In this document: one piece after another, positions 8,904 through 20,326 of the stretch
Layout: every line of letters starts with the position of its first letter
How positions within the stretch are numbered: position 1 is the first letter of the stretch
Source of the DNA: Alteromonas macleodii ATCC 27126
GTDB lineage: Bacteria > Pseudomonadota > Gammaproteobacteria > Enterobacterales > Alteromonadaceae
Direction of reading: 5' to 3'
Length of the DNA: 64,000 nucleotides
Assembly: GCF_000172635.2 (NCBI RefSeq)
Contig: NC_018632.1
Location: forward strand, 3,348,001 to 3,412,000
Made by a program: the position numbers and the translations under genes
The notes under the pieces: generated by a model
Databases searched by the model: none
What the model was told of the DNA's origin: nothing
What the model saw: the letters and a program-made list of their open reading frames with translations, nothing else

Positions 8904-9470
8904 ATGACGGAATTAAAAAGCCTACAAAATCATTTTCTGGTCGCGATGCCTAGTTTGGACGATCCGTATTTTTCTCGCTCACTCATTTATATTTGTGAAC
9001 ACAACGCTGAAGGTGCTATGGGTATTGTAGTAAATCAACCCTCCACCATGAACGTGAAGCAGCTTCTTGAACAGACTGACAAAGAACTCACTGTGTCTGA
9101 CGACAAAGCAGAGCAAATCGTGCTGGCTGGCGGTCCTGTAAGCCAAGAGCGAGGATTTGTGCTGCACTCGTCGCAAAGAGAGTGGGCATCTAGCTTAAAG
9201 CTTGCACCCGGGGTTATGGTGACCACCTCCAAGGACATTTTGACTGCTATTGCCAATGATGAAGGCCCTGAAGACGTTTTGATTGCTTTGGGGTACGCGG
9301 GCTGGACAGCCGGTCAGCTTGAGAAGGAAATGCAGGAAAACGCCTGGCTCACCATCGAAGCTGACGAAGAAATTCTGTTTAACACGCCTATGCACAAGAA
9401 ATGGCAAGCAACAGTAAATAAACTCGGTGTGGATGTATGGCAGCTAGCACCGGGAGCGGGACATGCCTGA
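8904..9470 (+). CDS. YqgE/AlgH family protein
   Basis: 188 aa with the hallmark N-terminus [20 protein letters not shown] and the [10 protein letters not shown] and [16 protein letters not shown] motifs of the YqgE/AlgH (DUF179) family. The biochemical role is not established; AlgH was named from alginate regulation in Pseudomonas. It overlaps the start of ruvX by 8 bp, so the two are translationally coupled, the usual arrangement. Confidence 0.95.
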   Translation: MTELKSLQNHFLVAMPSLDDPYFSRSLIYICEHNAEGAMGIVVNQPSTMNVKQLLEQTDKELTVSDDKAEQIVLAGGPVSQERGFVLHSSQREWASSLKLAPGVMVTTSKDILTAIANDEGPEDVLIALGYAGWTAGQLEKEMQENAWLTIEADEEILFNTPMHKKWQATVNKLGVDVWQLAPGAGHA

Positions 9471-9894
9471 TATAGGAAATCGTACGGTACTTGCGTTTGA
9501 TTTTGGTACCAAAAGCATTGGCGTGGCGGTAGGTCAGGAAATTACCGGTACGGCTTCCCCTCTTGCAGCGCTGAAGGCACGAGACGGTATTCCTGACTGG
9601 ACGTTAATAGAAAAGCTTTACGAAGAATGGCAACCGCAAATCGTGGTGGTGGGTTTACCGCTTAATATGGATGGTACTGAGCAGGAGATGACTCAACGCG
9701 CCCGCAAATTTGCAAACCGTCTACATGGGCGTTTTAAAGTGGCCGTTGACACCTGTGATGAGCGACTGACTACCACAGACGCTAAAGCCATGCTGTTTGA
9801 GTTAGGTGGCTATAAGAAACTGACTAAAGATAAGGTTGATAGTGTGTCGGCCTGTGTAATATTCGCTAGCTGGAGCGAGAGTCAGTACGAATAA
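9463..9894 (+). CDS. ruvX: Holliday junction resolvase-like protein RuvX (YqgF)
   Basis: 143 aa with an RNase H-like fold. Acidic active-site motifs are visible: [13 protein letters not shown] at the N-terminus, the CDERLTT segment and KDKVDSVSA near the C-terminus. YqgF proteins are implicated in pre-16S rRNA 5' end processing and were first predicted as Holliday junction nucleases. The start overlaps the yqgE stop by 8 bp. It is followed at once by a short repeat-like sequence (9898-9921) and the convergent DUF2007 gene. Confidence 0.95.
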   Translation: MPDIGNRTVLAFDFGTKSIGVAVGQEITGTASPLAALKARDGIPDWTLIEKLYEEWQPQIVVVGLPLNMDGTEQEMTQRARKFANRLHGRFKVAVDTCDERLTTTDAKAMLFELGGYKKLTKDKVDSVSACVIFASWSESQYE

Positions 9895-9897
9895 TTG

Positions 9898-9921
9898 TTA
9901 GGGCCTGTTGCCCTTTGTATG
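9898..9921. repeat. short remnant of the palindromic repeat arm
   Basis: TTAGGGCCTGTTGCCCTTTG closely matches the left arm of the full palindromic element at 62756-62848 (CTAGGGCCTGTTGACCTTTG). It lies 3 bp after the ruvX stop. The partner arm is missing, so this is a decayed or partial copy. Confidence 0.45.
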
Positions 9922-9940
9922 CTGCTGGCTCTTGCTGTTA

Positions 9941-10258
9941 TTATTTTTCTGCCCCACACTGCCAGCAGACATCAAAAGCAGCGCCGTTTTGTTCACTGCA
10001 CTTACCACAAATCCAGTCTTCACTAGATAATGCCTTATCGTTTGATTTCTGAATGAAGGGCTCAATAACTTTCGACGCTCTTGCATACCAGCTATCGTCA
10101 ACAAGCCACACTTCCTGCTGAGAATCTTGCCAAGGCAGCTCTCCGATTGCGCCACTGGCAAACTCATTTTTTACCATATAAGGAATAGATAAAGCATCAA
10201 GCTCGCTGCGAACCGCTTGAAGTTCAAAAGCGTCTTGTGAAGTGAAGAGTTTTTTCAA
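9941..10258 (-). CDS. DUF2007 domain protein with C-terminal zinc ribbon
   Basis: 105 aa. The N-terminal two thirds carry the DUF2007 pattern (MKKLFTSQDAFELQAVRSELD, then GELPWQDSQQEVWLVDD), a small alpha/beta domain related to GlnB-like folds and labelled a putative signal-transducing domain. The C-terminus has two CxxC knuckles (CGKC and CWQC) that form a zinc ribbon. Function unknown. It is convergent with ruvX and downstream of pilU on the same strand, but the hairpin at 10281-10302 separates them. Confidence 0.85.
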   Translation of the reverse strand: MKKLFTSQDAFELQAVRSELDALSIPYMVKNEFASGAIGELPWQDSQQEVWLVDDSWYARASKVIEPFIQKSNDKALSSEDWICGKCSEQNGAAFDVCWQCGAEK

Positions 10259-10280
10259 TGGCTACCCTCTTGTTAAACAC

Positions 10281-10302
10281 AAAAGCAGCCCGTGGGCTGC
10301 TC
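10281..10302 (-). terminator. intrinsic terminator after pilU
   Basis: Stem GCAGCCC (10285-10291) with GGGCTGC (10294-10300), followed on the minus strand by TTTT. It lies about 100 bp beyond the pilU stop and just before the DUF2007 gene. Confidence 0.7.
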
Positions 10303-10398
10303 ATCATGCGAGAAAAACGTGTCTCTCTACTGCTTTATTTCAGTAAGCGTTTCAAATGCAGCTCCCCCTAAAGGGATTTCAGCATAAAGCGAAAGCAA

Positions 10399-11511
10399 TT
10401 AGTCATCCATATCAATAGATACATTTGACAGTGTACCTAAGCTAGAACCGTCGCTGGTATCAAGCTTGATCATTAAGCGCAGGTCATTAGGCGAGTCGGC
10501 GTGGTGCAGCGCTTGGTCCATATCAATCTTACCCGCTTTGTACAAATCATACAGCGCCATATCAAAGCTCTGCATGCCCTGCTCTTTGCCTTTTTTCATT
10601 GCTTCTTTTAACGCGCCTATTTCATTGCGCTGTATTAGGTCGCGCACTAGCGGCGAGTTTAGCAATATTTCTATTGCCGCAACCCTACCCTTGCCGTCTG
10701 GCGTAGGTACTAGTTGCTGCGCAACAATGGCGCGGATGTTTAAGCTTAAGTCAAAACGCAACTTATCGTGCTGATCTTTCGGCGCTAAATGCATAATACG
10801 TTCAATAGCTTGGTTCGCGTTGTTAGCGTGCAGCGTAGCCACACACAAATGCCCTGTATCAGCAAACGACATGGCATATTCCATGGTTTCCATTGAACGA
10901 ATTTCACCAATAAGAATGACATCAGGTGCCTGACGTAGCGAACTTTTAAGGGCGTCGTTGAAAGACTGAGTATCTATGCCCACCTCGCGCTGGGTAATAA
11001 CACAGTTTTTATGCTCGTGCACAAATTCAATGGGGTCTTCAATAGTCAGTATATGCCCGTGCGAATTTTCATTTCTATGCCCAATAAGCGCAGCCAATGA
11101 CGTGGACTTACCCGTGCCTGTTCCACCTACAAATAGAACAAGACCGCGTTTAGCCATAATAATTTCTTTTAATACTCGCGGCAGACCCAAATCATCAGCT
11201 TTCGGAATTTGAGTAACGATGCGGCGAATCACCATGCCCGCTTGGTCACGCTGCCAAAATGCAGAGCAGCGGAAACGACCAATGCCCTCTCGTACTATGG
11301 CGAAATTACATTCTTTGGTCGTGTGAAACTCATTCTGCTGTTTTTCAGTCATCGCTTCGTGAACCAGCGCCAGCGATGCCTCTTCCGAGGTCGCGCTTTC
11401 CGTCACTGGCGTAAGCTTGCCGTTAATTTTGGCACTTACCGGAAACCCCGCCGTTACGAATAAATCCGATGCGTTGGTATCGACCATTTTTTGTAGTAGT
11501 GAATCTAACAT
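10399..11511 (-). CDS. pilU: type IV pilus retraction ATPase PilU
   Basis: 370-aa hexameric ATPase that assists PilT in retracting type IV pili from the cytoplasmic base. Visible are ASDLFVTAGFPVSAKINGKL at the N-terminal PAS-like domain, Walker A GGTGTGKSTSLAALIG, the Asp box, Walker B DVILIGEIRSMETM and the His box HLCVATLHANNANQ. The PilU-type ending (an acidic Ser/Asp-rich tail) distinguishes it from PilT. It lies 8 bp downstream of pilT, forming a two-gene operon. Confidence 0.96.
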   Translation of the reverse strand: MLDSLLQKMVDTNASDLFVTAGFPVSAKINGKLTPVTESATSEEASLALVHEAMTEKQQNEFHTTKECNFAIVREGIGRFRCSAFWQRDQAGMVIRRIVTQIPKADDLGLPRVLKEIIMAKRGLVLFVGGTGTGKSTSLAALIGHRNENSHGHILTIEDPIEFVHEHKNCVITQREVGIDTQSFNDALKSSLRQAPDVILIGEIRSMETMEYAMSFADTGHLCVATLHANNANQAIERIMHLAPKDQHDKLRFDLSLNIRAIVAQQLVPTPDGKGRVAAIEILLNSPLVRDLIQRNEIGALKEAMKKGKEQGMQSFDMALYDLYKAGKIDMDQALHHADSPNDLRLMIKLDTSDGSSLGTLSNVSIDMDD

Positions 11512-11519
11512 ATTGGCCT

Positions 11520-12563
11520 CTAGAAACTGTTCATCGACTGTTTATCAACTGACTTTGCTGCGGCGTCTTGTTTGGTGATAACCCCCATCGCCACTAAGCG
11601 CTGAAGACACTGATCCATAGTTTGCATACCGTGAGCCTGGCCCGTTTGAATAACCGAGTACATTTGCGGCACTTTATCTTCTCGAATAAGGTTACGAATA
11701 GCGGGGATCCCCACCATGATTTCATGAGCCGCAACTCGGCCCCCGCCTACTTTCTTAAGCAGTGTCTGTGAAATAACCGCACGCAATGATTCCGACAACA
11801 TAGAACGCACCATGGCTTTTTCTTCTGCCGGGAAAACATCGATAATACGGTCAATGGTTTTTGGTGCAGAGTTGGTGTGAAGAGTGCCGAATACTAAATG
11901 GCCGGTTTCGGCAGCGGAAATGGCAAGGCGTATGGTTTCTAAGTCACGTAGCTCACCGACTAGAATTACGTCTGGGTCTTCACGAAGCGCCGAGCGCAGT
12001 GCGTTATTAAACGAGTGCGTATCACGGTGCACTTCCCGCTGGTTTACCAAGCTAAGCTTGTTGTCGTGCACGAATTCGATAGGGTCTTCAATGGTAAGAA
12101 TGTGCTCGCGCTTATGGGTGTTGATATGGTCAACCATGGCCGCAAGCGTGGTACTTTTACCTGAGCCGGTGGCACCTGTAACAAGTACAATGCCGGTAGG
12201 CTGATTTATAATTTCCTTGAAAATTTCAGGCGCGCCAAGGTCGTCTAAGGTTAATACTTTACTGGGGATAGTACGTAATACTGCCGCGGCGCCTCGGTTT
12301 TGCACAAACGCGTTAACACGAAAGCGCGACAAGCCATTCACTTCGAAAGAGAAATCGGTTTCCAGGTTTTCTTCGTATTCTTTGCGCTGCATGTCATTCA
12401 TAATCTCATAAACGAGACCATGTACTTGCTTGTGATCAAGGGCTGGCACGTTCAGTTTACGCATTTCGCCATCTACACGAATTATTGGTGGTAGGCCCGC
12501 TGATAAGTGTAAATCTGAGGCGTTATTCTTAACACTGAAAGCCAAAAGTTCGGTAATATCCAC
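11520..12563 (-). CDS. pilT: type IV pilus retraction ATPase PilT
   Basis: 347-aa motor that depolymerises type IV pili, driving twitching motility and DNA uptake. Motifs: ASDLHLSAGLPPIIRVDGE, Walker A GATGSGKSTTLAAMV, Walker B DVILVGELRDLETIRLA, His box HLVFGTLHTNSAPKTIDRI and the PilT-specific AIRNLIRE retraction motif. The GTG at 12563 is chosen as start: GGAG lies 8 bp upstream, the protein then begins (M)DITELLAFSVKN as in other PilT proteins, and an ATG start at 12596 would overlap the divergent yggS. pilU follows after 8 bp. Confidence 0.96.
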   Translation of the reverse strand: MDITELLAFSVKNNASDLHLSAGLPPIIRVDGEMRKLNVPALDHKQVHGLVYEIMNDMQRKEYEENLETDFSFEVNGLSRFRVNAFVQNRGAAAVLRTIPSKVLTLDDLGAPEIFKEIINQPTGIVLVTGATGSGKSTTLAAMVDHINTHKREHILTIEDPIEFVHDNKLSLVNQREVHRDTHSFNNALRSALREDPDVILVGELRDLETIRLAISAAETGHLVFGTLHTNSAPKTIDRIIDVFPAEEKAMVRSMLSESLRAVISQTLLKKVGGGRVAAHEIMVGIPAIRNLIREDKVPQMYSVIQTGQAHGMQTMDQCLQRLVAMGVITKQDAAAKSVDKQSMNSF

Positions 12564-12590
12564 AACCACTTCTCCAAAACAAGGTGAATA

Positions 12591-13277
12591 ATGCAAACAA
12601 TAGCAGAAAGACTAGATTCCGCACGAAAAGGAATAGACCAAGCCGCTACCAGTGCACATCGTCCACCAAATTCCGTTAAATTGCTAGCGGTTAGCAAAAC
12701 AAAACCCGTATCAGATATCATGGAAGCGTATGATGCCGGACAACGTATGTTCGGCGAAAATTACGTGCAGGAAGGTGTTGAAAAGGTTCAGGAACTTTCT
12801 CACTTAAGCGATATAGAGTGGCACATGATTGGTCCAATCCAATCGAATAAAACCAAAGTAGTCGCCGAACACTTTGATTGGGTTCAGTCTGTAGATAGAG
12901 AAAAAATTGCTCGTCGCTTAAATGAGCAGCGCCCTGACTCTATGCCGCCGTTAAACGTGTGCATTCAGGTTAATATTGATGATGAAGAGAGTAAGTCTGG
13001 GGTAGCCCTAAGTGAATTAGATGCGCTAGTGGAGTTTATTAACTCTCAAAAGCACCTGACCTTGCGTGGACTAATGGCCATTCCCAAAGCTGATCCTAGT
13101 GAAGAACAACAGCGCGCCACACTGTCTAAGCTAAAAGAATTATTCGACCACTACCATACATCATTGAGCAATTTTGATACCCTATCCGTAGGAATGAGTA
13201 GTGATATGACAGAAGCGATTCAACACGGGTCGACTATGGTGCGCATCGGTACCGCTATTTTCGGTAAGCGAAACTAG
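12591..13277 (+). CDS. yggS: YggS family pyridoxal phosphate homeostasis protein
   Basis: 228-aa PLP-binding protein with an alanine-racemase-like TIM-barrel fold. The PLP lysine lies in LLAVSKTKP; other family marks are FGENYVQEGVEKV, HMIGPIQSNK, and SVGMSSDMTEAI with GSTMVRIGTAIFG. It buffers PLP and affects amino-acid and keto-acid balance rather than having a clear catalytic role. It is divergent from pilT with only ~27 bp between start codons, and is the first gene of yggS-proC-yggT-DUF4426, a conserved arrangement in this class. Confidence 0.96.
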   Translation: MQTIAERLDSARKGIDQAATSAHRPPNSVKLLAVSKTKPVSDIMEAYDAGQRMFGENYVQEGVEKVQELSHLSDIEWHMIGPIQSNKTKVVAEHFDWVQSVDREKIARRLNEQRPDSMPPLNVCIQVNIDDEESKSGVALSELDALVEFINSQKHLTLRGLMAIPKADPSEEQQRATLSKLKELFDHYHTSLSNFDTLSVGMSSDMTEAIQHGSTMVRIGTAIFGKRN

Positions 13278-13347
13278 CGCGCTAACCCAACGGATAGCGC
13301 TTCGCCTCGCTACACAGACTTAAATGCAACCAACAAATAGGATTTAC

Positions 13348-14169
13348 ATGCAACAGAAAAAATTAGCATTTATTGGCGCGGGTAACATGAGCCGCAGCAT
13401 CATCAGTGGTCTTATCAAATCTGGGTACGCGAAAGAAAACATCCTTGCGGCAAACCCTTCCACACCAAAGTTAGACGGCCTGAAGGCCGAGTTTGGTATT
13501 CACACCACACAATCTAATGATGAAGCCTGCCAATTCGCTGATGCCATAGTCCTTGCGGTAAAACCACAAATAATGGGCGATATGTGCGGCGAGCTTCAGA
13601 AAAACAATGACCTTTCGGGCAAGTTGTTTATGAGCATTGCAGCTGGGCTGCCGGTAGCCAGATTGCAAGAAATGCTAGGTGGTGAATACCCTGTTGTTCG
13701 TATTATGCCAAACACCCCGAGCTTGTTAGGCAAGGGCATGTCTGGGATGTATGCCGACGACACGGTTTCTGAGTCTGACAGGCAATACGTTGACGATGTA
13801 ATGAACAGCGTTGGCGAAACCGTTTGGGTAGATAAAGAAGAGGGTATTAACGGTGTTATCGCCGCAGCGGGCAGCAGCCCAGCTTATTTCTTCTTGTTCT
13901 TACAAAATATGCAGGAAGAAGCCATGAACATGGGCTTTGACAAAGCGCAATCTCGCTTAATGGTCCAACAAGCGATGTTAGGCGCAGCCGAAATGGTTTG
14001 TAACAACCCAGACCTTGAATTAAGCGAGCTTCGTGCCCAAGTTACGTCTAAGGGCGGCACTACCGCAGAAGCCGTTAACACTTTCATTAATGAAGGTTTA
14101 AAAGATATTGTCAGCAAGTCGATGCGCGCCGCCGTAGCACGTGCTGAAGAAATGGCAAAACAGCTATAA
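13348..14169 (+). CDS. proC: pyrroline-5-carboxylate reductase
   Basis: 273 aa, the usual length. It reduces pyrroline-5-carboxylate to proline with NAD(P)H. The N-terminal Rossmann motif is FIGAGNMSRSIISGL; VRIMPNTPSLLGKGMSGMYA and the C-terminal signature around VTSKGGTTAEAVNTF are classic. The start at 13348 is preferred because AGGA lies 6 bp upstream and the protein then begins MQQKKLAFIGAG; the ATG at 13324 adds 8 unlikely residues. Second gene of the yggS operon. Confidence 0.96.
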   Translation: MQQKKLAFIGAGNMSRSIISGLIKSGYAKENILAANPSTPKLDGLKAEFGIHTTQSNDEACQFADAIVLAVKPQIMGDMCGELQKNNDLSGKLFMSIAAGLPVARLQEMLGGEYPVVRIMPNTPSLLGKGMSGMYADDTVSESDRQYVDDVMNSVGETVWVDKEEGINGVIAAAGSSPAYFFLFLQNMQEEAMNMGFDKAQSRLMVQQAMLGAAEMVCNNPDLELSELRAQVTSKGGTTAEAVNTFINEGLKDIVSKSMRAAVARAEEMAKQL

Positions 14170-14189
14170 CGTTTTAGGAAAAACACAAC

Positions 14190-14726
14190 ATGAACGCAAC
14201 GGTATTTTTGGTTGATACCTTATTTAGCCTTTATTTGATGGTGGTTATTCTGCGCCTTTGGTTACAAATGGTTCAGGCAGATTTTTATAACCCACTCAGT
14301 CAATTTGTAGTAAAAGCAACCCACCCTATCGTGGGGCCGTTGCGCCGTATTATTCCGTCAATCGGCAGGTTCGACACCGCTACCTTTGTGTTAGCGGTAG
14401 CGGTATGCGCGCTTAAGCTAATAACCCTAGGTTTAATGTTTGGCGGTAGTCTAAACCCAGTCGGCATTGCGATTTTATCAGTGATTGGCGTGATAAAAGA
14501 AACCCTGTCGTTAATGTTCTGGGTGTTGCTACTACGCGCTATTTTGAGCTGGGTGTCACAAGGTCAGTCTCCGGTTGACTATGTTCTGTATCAGCTAACC
14601 GAGCCGTTTTTAGCGCCAATACGCAAAGTCATTCCACCATTGGGCGGTTTGGACTTATCAGTGCTTATTGCCATCATTGCATTACAGTTTTTACAGCTTC
14701 TGATCCAAGACACTTTCCCTATGTAA
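14190..14726 (+). CDS. YggT family integral membrane protein
   Basis: 178 aa with two tandem YggT repeats, each a pair of hydrophobic segments. Each repeat ends in the family motif: NPLSQFVVKATHPIVGPLRR in the first, and QLTEPFLAPIRKVIPPLGGLD in the second. The role is uncertain; relatives have been linked to ion or osmotic homeostasis and cell division. It is 20 bp downstream of proC and co-transcribed with it. Confidence 0.94.
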   Translation: MNATVFLVDTLFSLYLMVVILRLWLQMVQADFYNPLSQFVVKATHPIVGPLRRIIPSIGRFDTATFVLAVAVCALKLITLGLMFGGSLNPVGIAILSVIGVIKETLSLMFWVLLLRAILSWVSQGQSPVDYVLYQLTEPFLAPIRKVIPPLGGLDLSVLIAIIALQFLQLLIQDTFPM

Positions 14727-14822
14727 CTAATGTCAGTTCAAGACACTGTTAGGGAAAGTATTGGTCTTGCAGTTTGGTTCATAGAGCAAAACAAGCTGTA
14801 ATGGGTAAGAATTAAAAACAAG

Positions 14823-15296
14823 ATGAAGGCAGAGGTAGTTTCTATCATGGGTAGAATAAAACATATCAAAAAAGCTTACGTAGCACTTCTTGCGATGGCT
14901 ATGTCATGCTTAAGCGTTTCCGCATTTGCCGAGCAGAAGCAAACGCTTGGTGAATGGGATGTTCACTATATGGTGGTGAGTACGCCATTTCTCACACCTG
15001 AAGTGGCGGCTAGCTACGGCATTGTGAGAAGTAAGTTTAATGCGTTGGTTAACATTTCGGTGTTAGACAAAGTTTCCGGTGAAGCGCAACGGGCAGATGT
15101 CATAGGTACGGCTAAGAATCTGTTAGGTAACTCGCGTAAGCTGACTTTCAAAAAGGTGGAAGAAGGTGATGCTATCTATTACCTTGCCGTGCTGCCATTT
15201 CGCGATCAGGAAACCTTTAGGTTTGAGATTGACGTTCAAAAAGGTAGCAGCAAACAAACGCTGAAGTTTCAGCAAAAAATGTACGTTGACGAGTAA
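14823..15296 (+). CDS. DUF4426 domain-containing exported protein
   Basis: 157 aa with a signal peptide (basic KHIKKAY, hydrophobic core, cleavage near AFAEQ), followed by ~120 residues matching DUF4426: WDVHYMVVSTPFLTPEVAASYGI and a C-terminal beta-rich part. It is a periplasmic protein of unknown function that often ends the yggS-proC-yggT cluster. The start is ambiguous between 14823 and 14847; the second ATG has GAGGT upstream and gives a more usual signal peptide. A terminator follows at 15394. Confidence 0.88.
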   Translation: MKAEVVSIMGRIKHIKKAYVALLAMAMSCLSVSAFAEQKQTLGEWDVHYMVVSTPFLTPEVAASYGIVRSKFNALVNISVLDKVSGEAQRADVIGTAKNLLGNSRKLTFKKVEEGDAIYYLAVLPFRDQETFRFEIDVQKGSSKQTLKFQQKMYVDE

Positions 15297-15393
15297 TTTA
15301 TAAGGCGAGCACTGCTTTAATAAAGCCAACATCATAAGTAAGCGCTCACCTGTAACGCACTCATGCTTGTGATGAAAAGCAGTGATTAACGAA

Positions 15394-15428
15394 GCGAGAT
15401 ATCCGTTAGCCCGGTATCTCGCTTTTTT
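15394..15428 (+). terminator. intrinsic terminator of the yggS-proC-yggT-DUF4426 operon
   Basis: GCGAGATA (15394-15401) pairs with TATCTCGC (15415-15422), followed by six T residues. Confidence 0.85.
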
Positions 15429-15490
15429 ATTATGTTAAAAATAGGGTAACTGCACTTTACCAATTGAATGTGGTGGTAAATAATCAAAGC

Positions 15491-15507
15491 AACTGGTCGG
15501 GCAAGTT
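15491..15507 (+). promoter_or_regulatory. FadR-like operator upstream of fadH
   Basis: AACTGGTCGGGCAAGTT closely resembles the enterobacterial/vibrio FadR consensus (AACTGGTCNGACCAGTT); the left half is perfect. A second half-site-like TGGTCGGAT lies just downstream. It is 120 bp before fadH, a beta-oxidation gene of the kind FadR represses until acyl-CoA accumulates. No footprint evidence; inferred from sequence and target. Confidence 0.5.
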
Positions 15508-15561
15508 AGTGTGGTCGGATTATGTGTAACCATTAGCACTTAAGTCATGAAAGACAGATGA

Positions 15562-18038
<2,477 letters not shown>

Positions 18039-18133
18039 TTTATTCTCCCTTAAATTTCGTAACCATTGTTCACTTATACCAATTAATACTCTAGTGAAGC
18101 TTTTGAACAATATCACTGCCATTAGTCGCAAAA

Positions 18134-18166
18134 GAAAAAAGCCAGTAATACTGAATATTACTGGCT
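18134..18166 (-). terminator. intrinsic terminator after the DUF885 gene
   Basis: Ten-bp perfect stem GCCAGTAATA (18141-18150) with TATTACTGGC (18156-18165). On the minus strand a TTTTTT run follows. It ends the gene whose stop is at 18247 and separates it from the VOC gene. Confidence 0.88.
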
Positions 18167-18246
18167 TTACGTCAAATATCGGCGTCTTACTGCTCTTAAC
18201 CTAACGCTGATTGCGCTGTAAAAAGTTTAAATGAAAATATTATTCC

Positions 18247-20091
18247 TTAACTTTTTTGACTAGCGATCCAGCGATCAATTTTCTGCTCAAGAATAGCAAG
18301 TGGAATGCCTCCCGTGTTTAACACTTGTGCGTGGAACTCACGGATATCGAAATCATCACCTAATGCCTTCTCTGCGCGCGCGCGCAATTCTTGAATTTTA
18401 AGGGCGCCCACTTTGTAAGATAGCGCTTGCGACGGGATCGCAATATAGCGCTCTACCTCGGCAATAACTTCTGTGCGGGTCATGCCTGAGTTATCAAGCA
18501 TAAAGTCGATGGCTTGTTCGCGGGTCCAACCTTTCGCGTGAATACCTGTGTCTACCACCAAACGCATGGCGCGCAACTGCTCATCTTGAAGCGTTCCATA
18601 ACGATTCCATGGATCGTCAAAGAACCCCATTTCATACCCTAGCGTTTCAGAATACAGCGCCCAACCTTCACCGAAGGCTGGTAGGAAGCTAAAGCGCATG
18701 AATGAAGGTAGCGCTTCATTTTCTTGCGCTAGACTCACTTGGAAATGGTGACCTGGAGCGCCTTCGTGTAGATACAAGGTAACGTTGCCGGTGGTTAAGC
18801 GGCTAGGCAAATCGTAGGCATTAAAGTAGAAAGTACCTGGACGAGAGCCGTCTGGCGTGCCCGGCTGATATGATCCACCCGCACTGAATTGCTCGATAGC
18901 AGGGTCGTAGGGTTTGATTTCTAGCTCAGACTTCGGCAACAGTGAAAAATACTGATCAATTTTCTCATCAACTTCACGGCCAATATCGTAATAGCTCTGT
19001 GTTAGCGCTTCACGGCTTTCAGGCTTGAACTTAGGATCGGTACGTACATAGTCGAAGAATTCGTTTAATGTCCCTTCAAACTTCACTTCGTCCTTAATTT
19101 CAAACATGTCATTTTTGATACGCTTAACTTCTTTTAAACCAAGGTTATGCAGTTCATCAGGCGTCATTGGTAGTGTCGTTGAACCTTCCACCATCAATTG
19201 ATAAAGCTTTGCACCACCTTTCATATCGCTAAGGCCAATGCTTTCACGTGCAATAGGCAAATACTCATCGCGAAGGAAGTCGCGCATACGCGTGGTTGCA
19301 TCGTAAATCTCTTGCGTCGCTTTCTCGTAGTCAGCGGTTAAACGGGCTTTTTCTTCGTCAGAGAAACTTTCTGGGAACATAGTAATTGGCCCCCAAAACT
19401 GTGACTCTTTAATTGGGATAGCCAGCTGAGTATCGAACTGCTTGATCACGCGATCGATTGTCAGCTTAGTTTCAAGAACACCGCTTTCCATGCCCTCGCG
19501 GAACTTTCCGATAGCGCGGTCAGAAATAGCAATGTAATCCTTATGGCGAGATAAGTTATTTTCGTAATCTTCTACTGTTTTAAATGGCGCTGCGCCCTTT
19601 CCGCTCGCGAAGGTCGGGTAGAAGGTGTGGAACCCACTGAAGTGATTAACAGGACGCACTTCCGTTAGCGCTTCAATCTCGTCGGTAGACATTTTTAGCG
19701 AGCGCTCTTCGTTGTATTTAAATACGTCGTAGGCGAGTTTATCGGTGTCGCTTAACTTACTGCGGTCAATTTGTTTAAGCTCTGACAAGTTTAGCAATGT
19801 CGCTGTTTTTCCCGCTAAAGCGTGAGAGTCTGTTAAGAAGTCGCCCATTCTGTCCGCGTAACGCATGTCGCCGCGAAAAATGGCCATGATTGGGTTTAGC
19901 TCAATATCACGCTGGTCAGCGGCTGCAAATAACGCAAAAAGTTTCTCGTGCTCAGACGCTTCTTTTGACACTGAAGTACTTTTTGATGAACTCTGCACAT
20001 TTGCGTTGCCGTGTTCATGTGACACTGCTGAGCTAAGGCCCAGTGCCATGGTTACTGCACTACTTACAAGTAGTGTTTTGAATGCTTTCAT
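18247..20091 (-). CDS. DUF885 family exported protein (putative metallopeptidase)
   Basis: 614 aa with a signal peptide (MKAFKTLLVSSAVTMALGLSSA), so periplasmic. A His-rich linker (SHEHGN) follows. The DUF885 core includes the conserved HEGAPGHH motif at residues 442-449, a gluzincin-like putative zinc site, with a nearby glutamate in FGEGWALYSE. DUF885 proteins are annotated as uncharacterised and probably act as metallo-carboxypeptidases; the activity is inferred from the motif. Monocistronic, with its own terminator. The upstream flank (20092-20326) shows only a small AT-rich hairpin. Confidence 0.88.
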   Translation of the reverse strand: MKAFKTLLVSSAVTMALGLSSAVSHEHGNANVQSSSKSTSVSKEASEHEKLFALFAAADQRDIELNPIMAIFRGDMRYADRMGDFLTDSHALAGKTATLLNLSELKQIDRSKLSDTDKLAYDVFKYNEERSLKMSTDEIEALTEVRPVNHFSGFHTFYPTFASGKGAAPFKTVEDYENNLSRHKDYIAISDRAIGKFREGMESGVLETKLTIDRVIKQFDTQLAIPIKESQFWGPITMFPESFSDEEKARLTADYEKATQEIYDATTRMRDFLRDEYLPIARESIGLSDMKGGAKLYQLMVEGSTTLPMTPDELHNLGLKEVKRIKNDMFEIKDEVKFEGTLNEFFDYVRTDPKFKPESREALTQSYYDIGREVDEKIDQYFSLLPKSELEIKPYDPAIEQFSAGGSYQPGTPDGSRPGTFYFNAYDLPSRLTTGNVTLYLHEGAPGHHFQVSLAQENEALPSFMRFSFLPAFGEGWALYSETLGYEMGFFDDPWNRYGTLQDEQLRAMRLVVDTGIHAKGWTREQAIDFMLDNSGMTRTEVIAEVERYIAIPSQALSYKVGALKIQELRARAEKALGDDFDIREFHAQVLNTGGIPLAILEQKIDRWIASQKS

Positions 20092-20326
20092 TTTTTTGTT
20101 CCCTTGTTATTTCTTCTCTGTTTTTGCGTATATTTCGCAAAAAAAAGCGCTGTCGTTATGTGTTTTCTTGATTCTATATACCGCGTGATAAGCGCATTTA
20201 ACCCTAATAATGCGTACCTGACGCCGATATCAGGCATACCGCCGATACAATACAATTCAGCGTTTACTTAATAAGTCACAGGTTCACACGGTATCTATTC
20301 ATGTAAGGTTTTTCGGGCTGCACCAT

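Noticed and set aside
20122..20145. TTTTTGCG/CGCAAAAA hairpin upstream of the DUF885 gene as a terminator for GST
   Set aside because: No T-run follows the stem on the minus strand; left as an AT-rich hairpin of unknown meaning.
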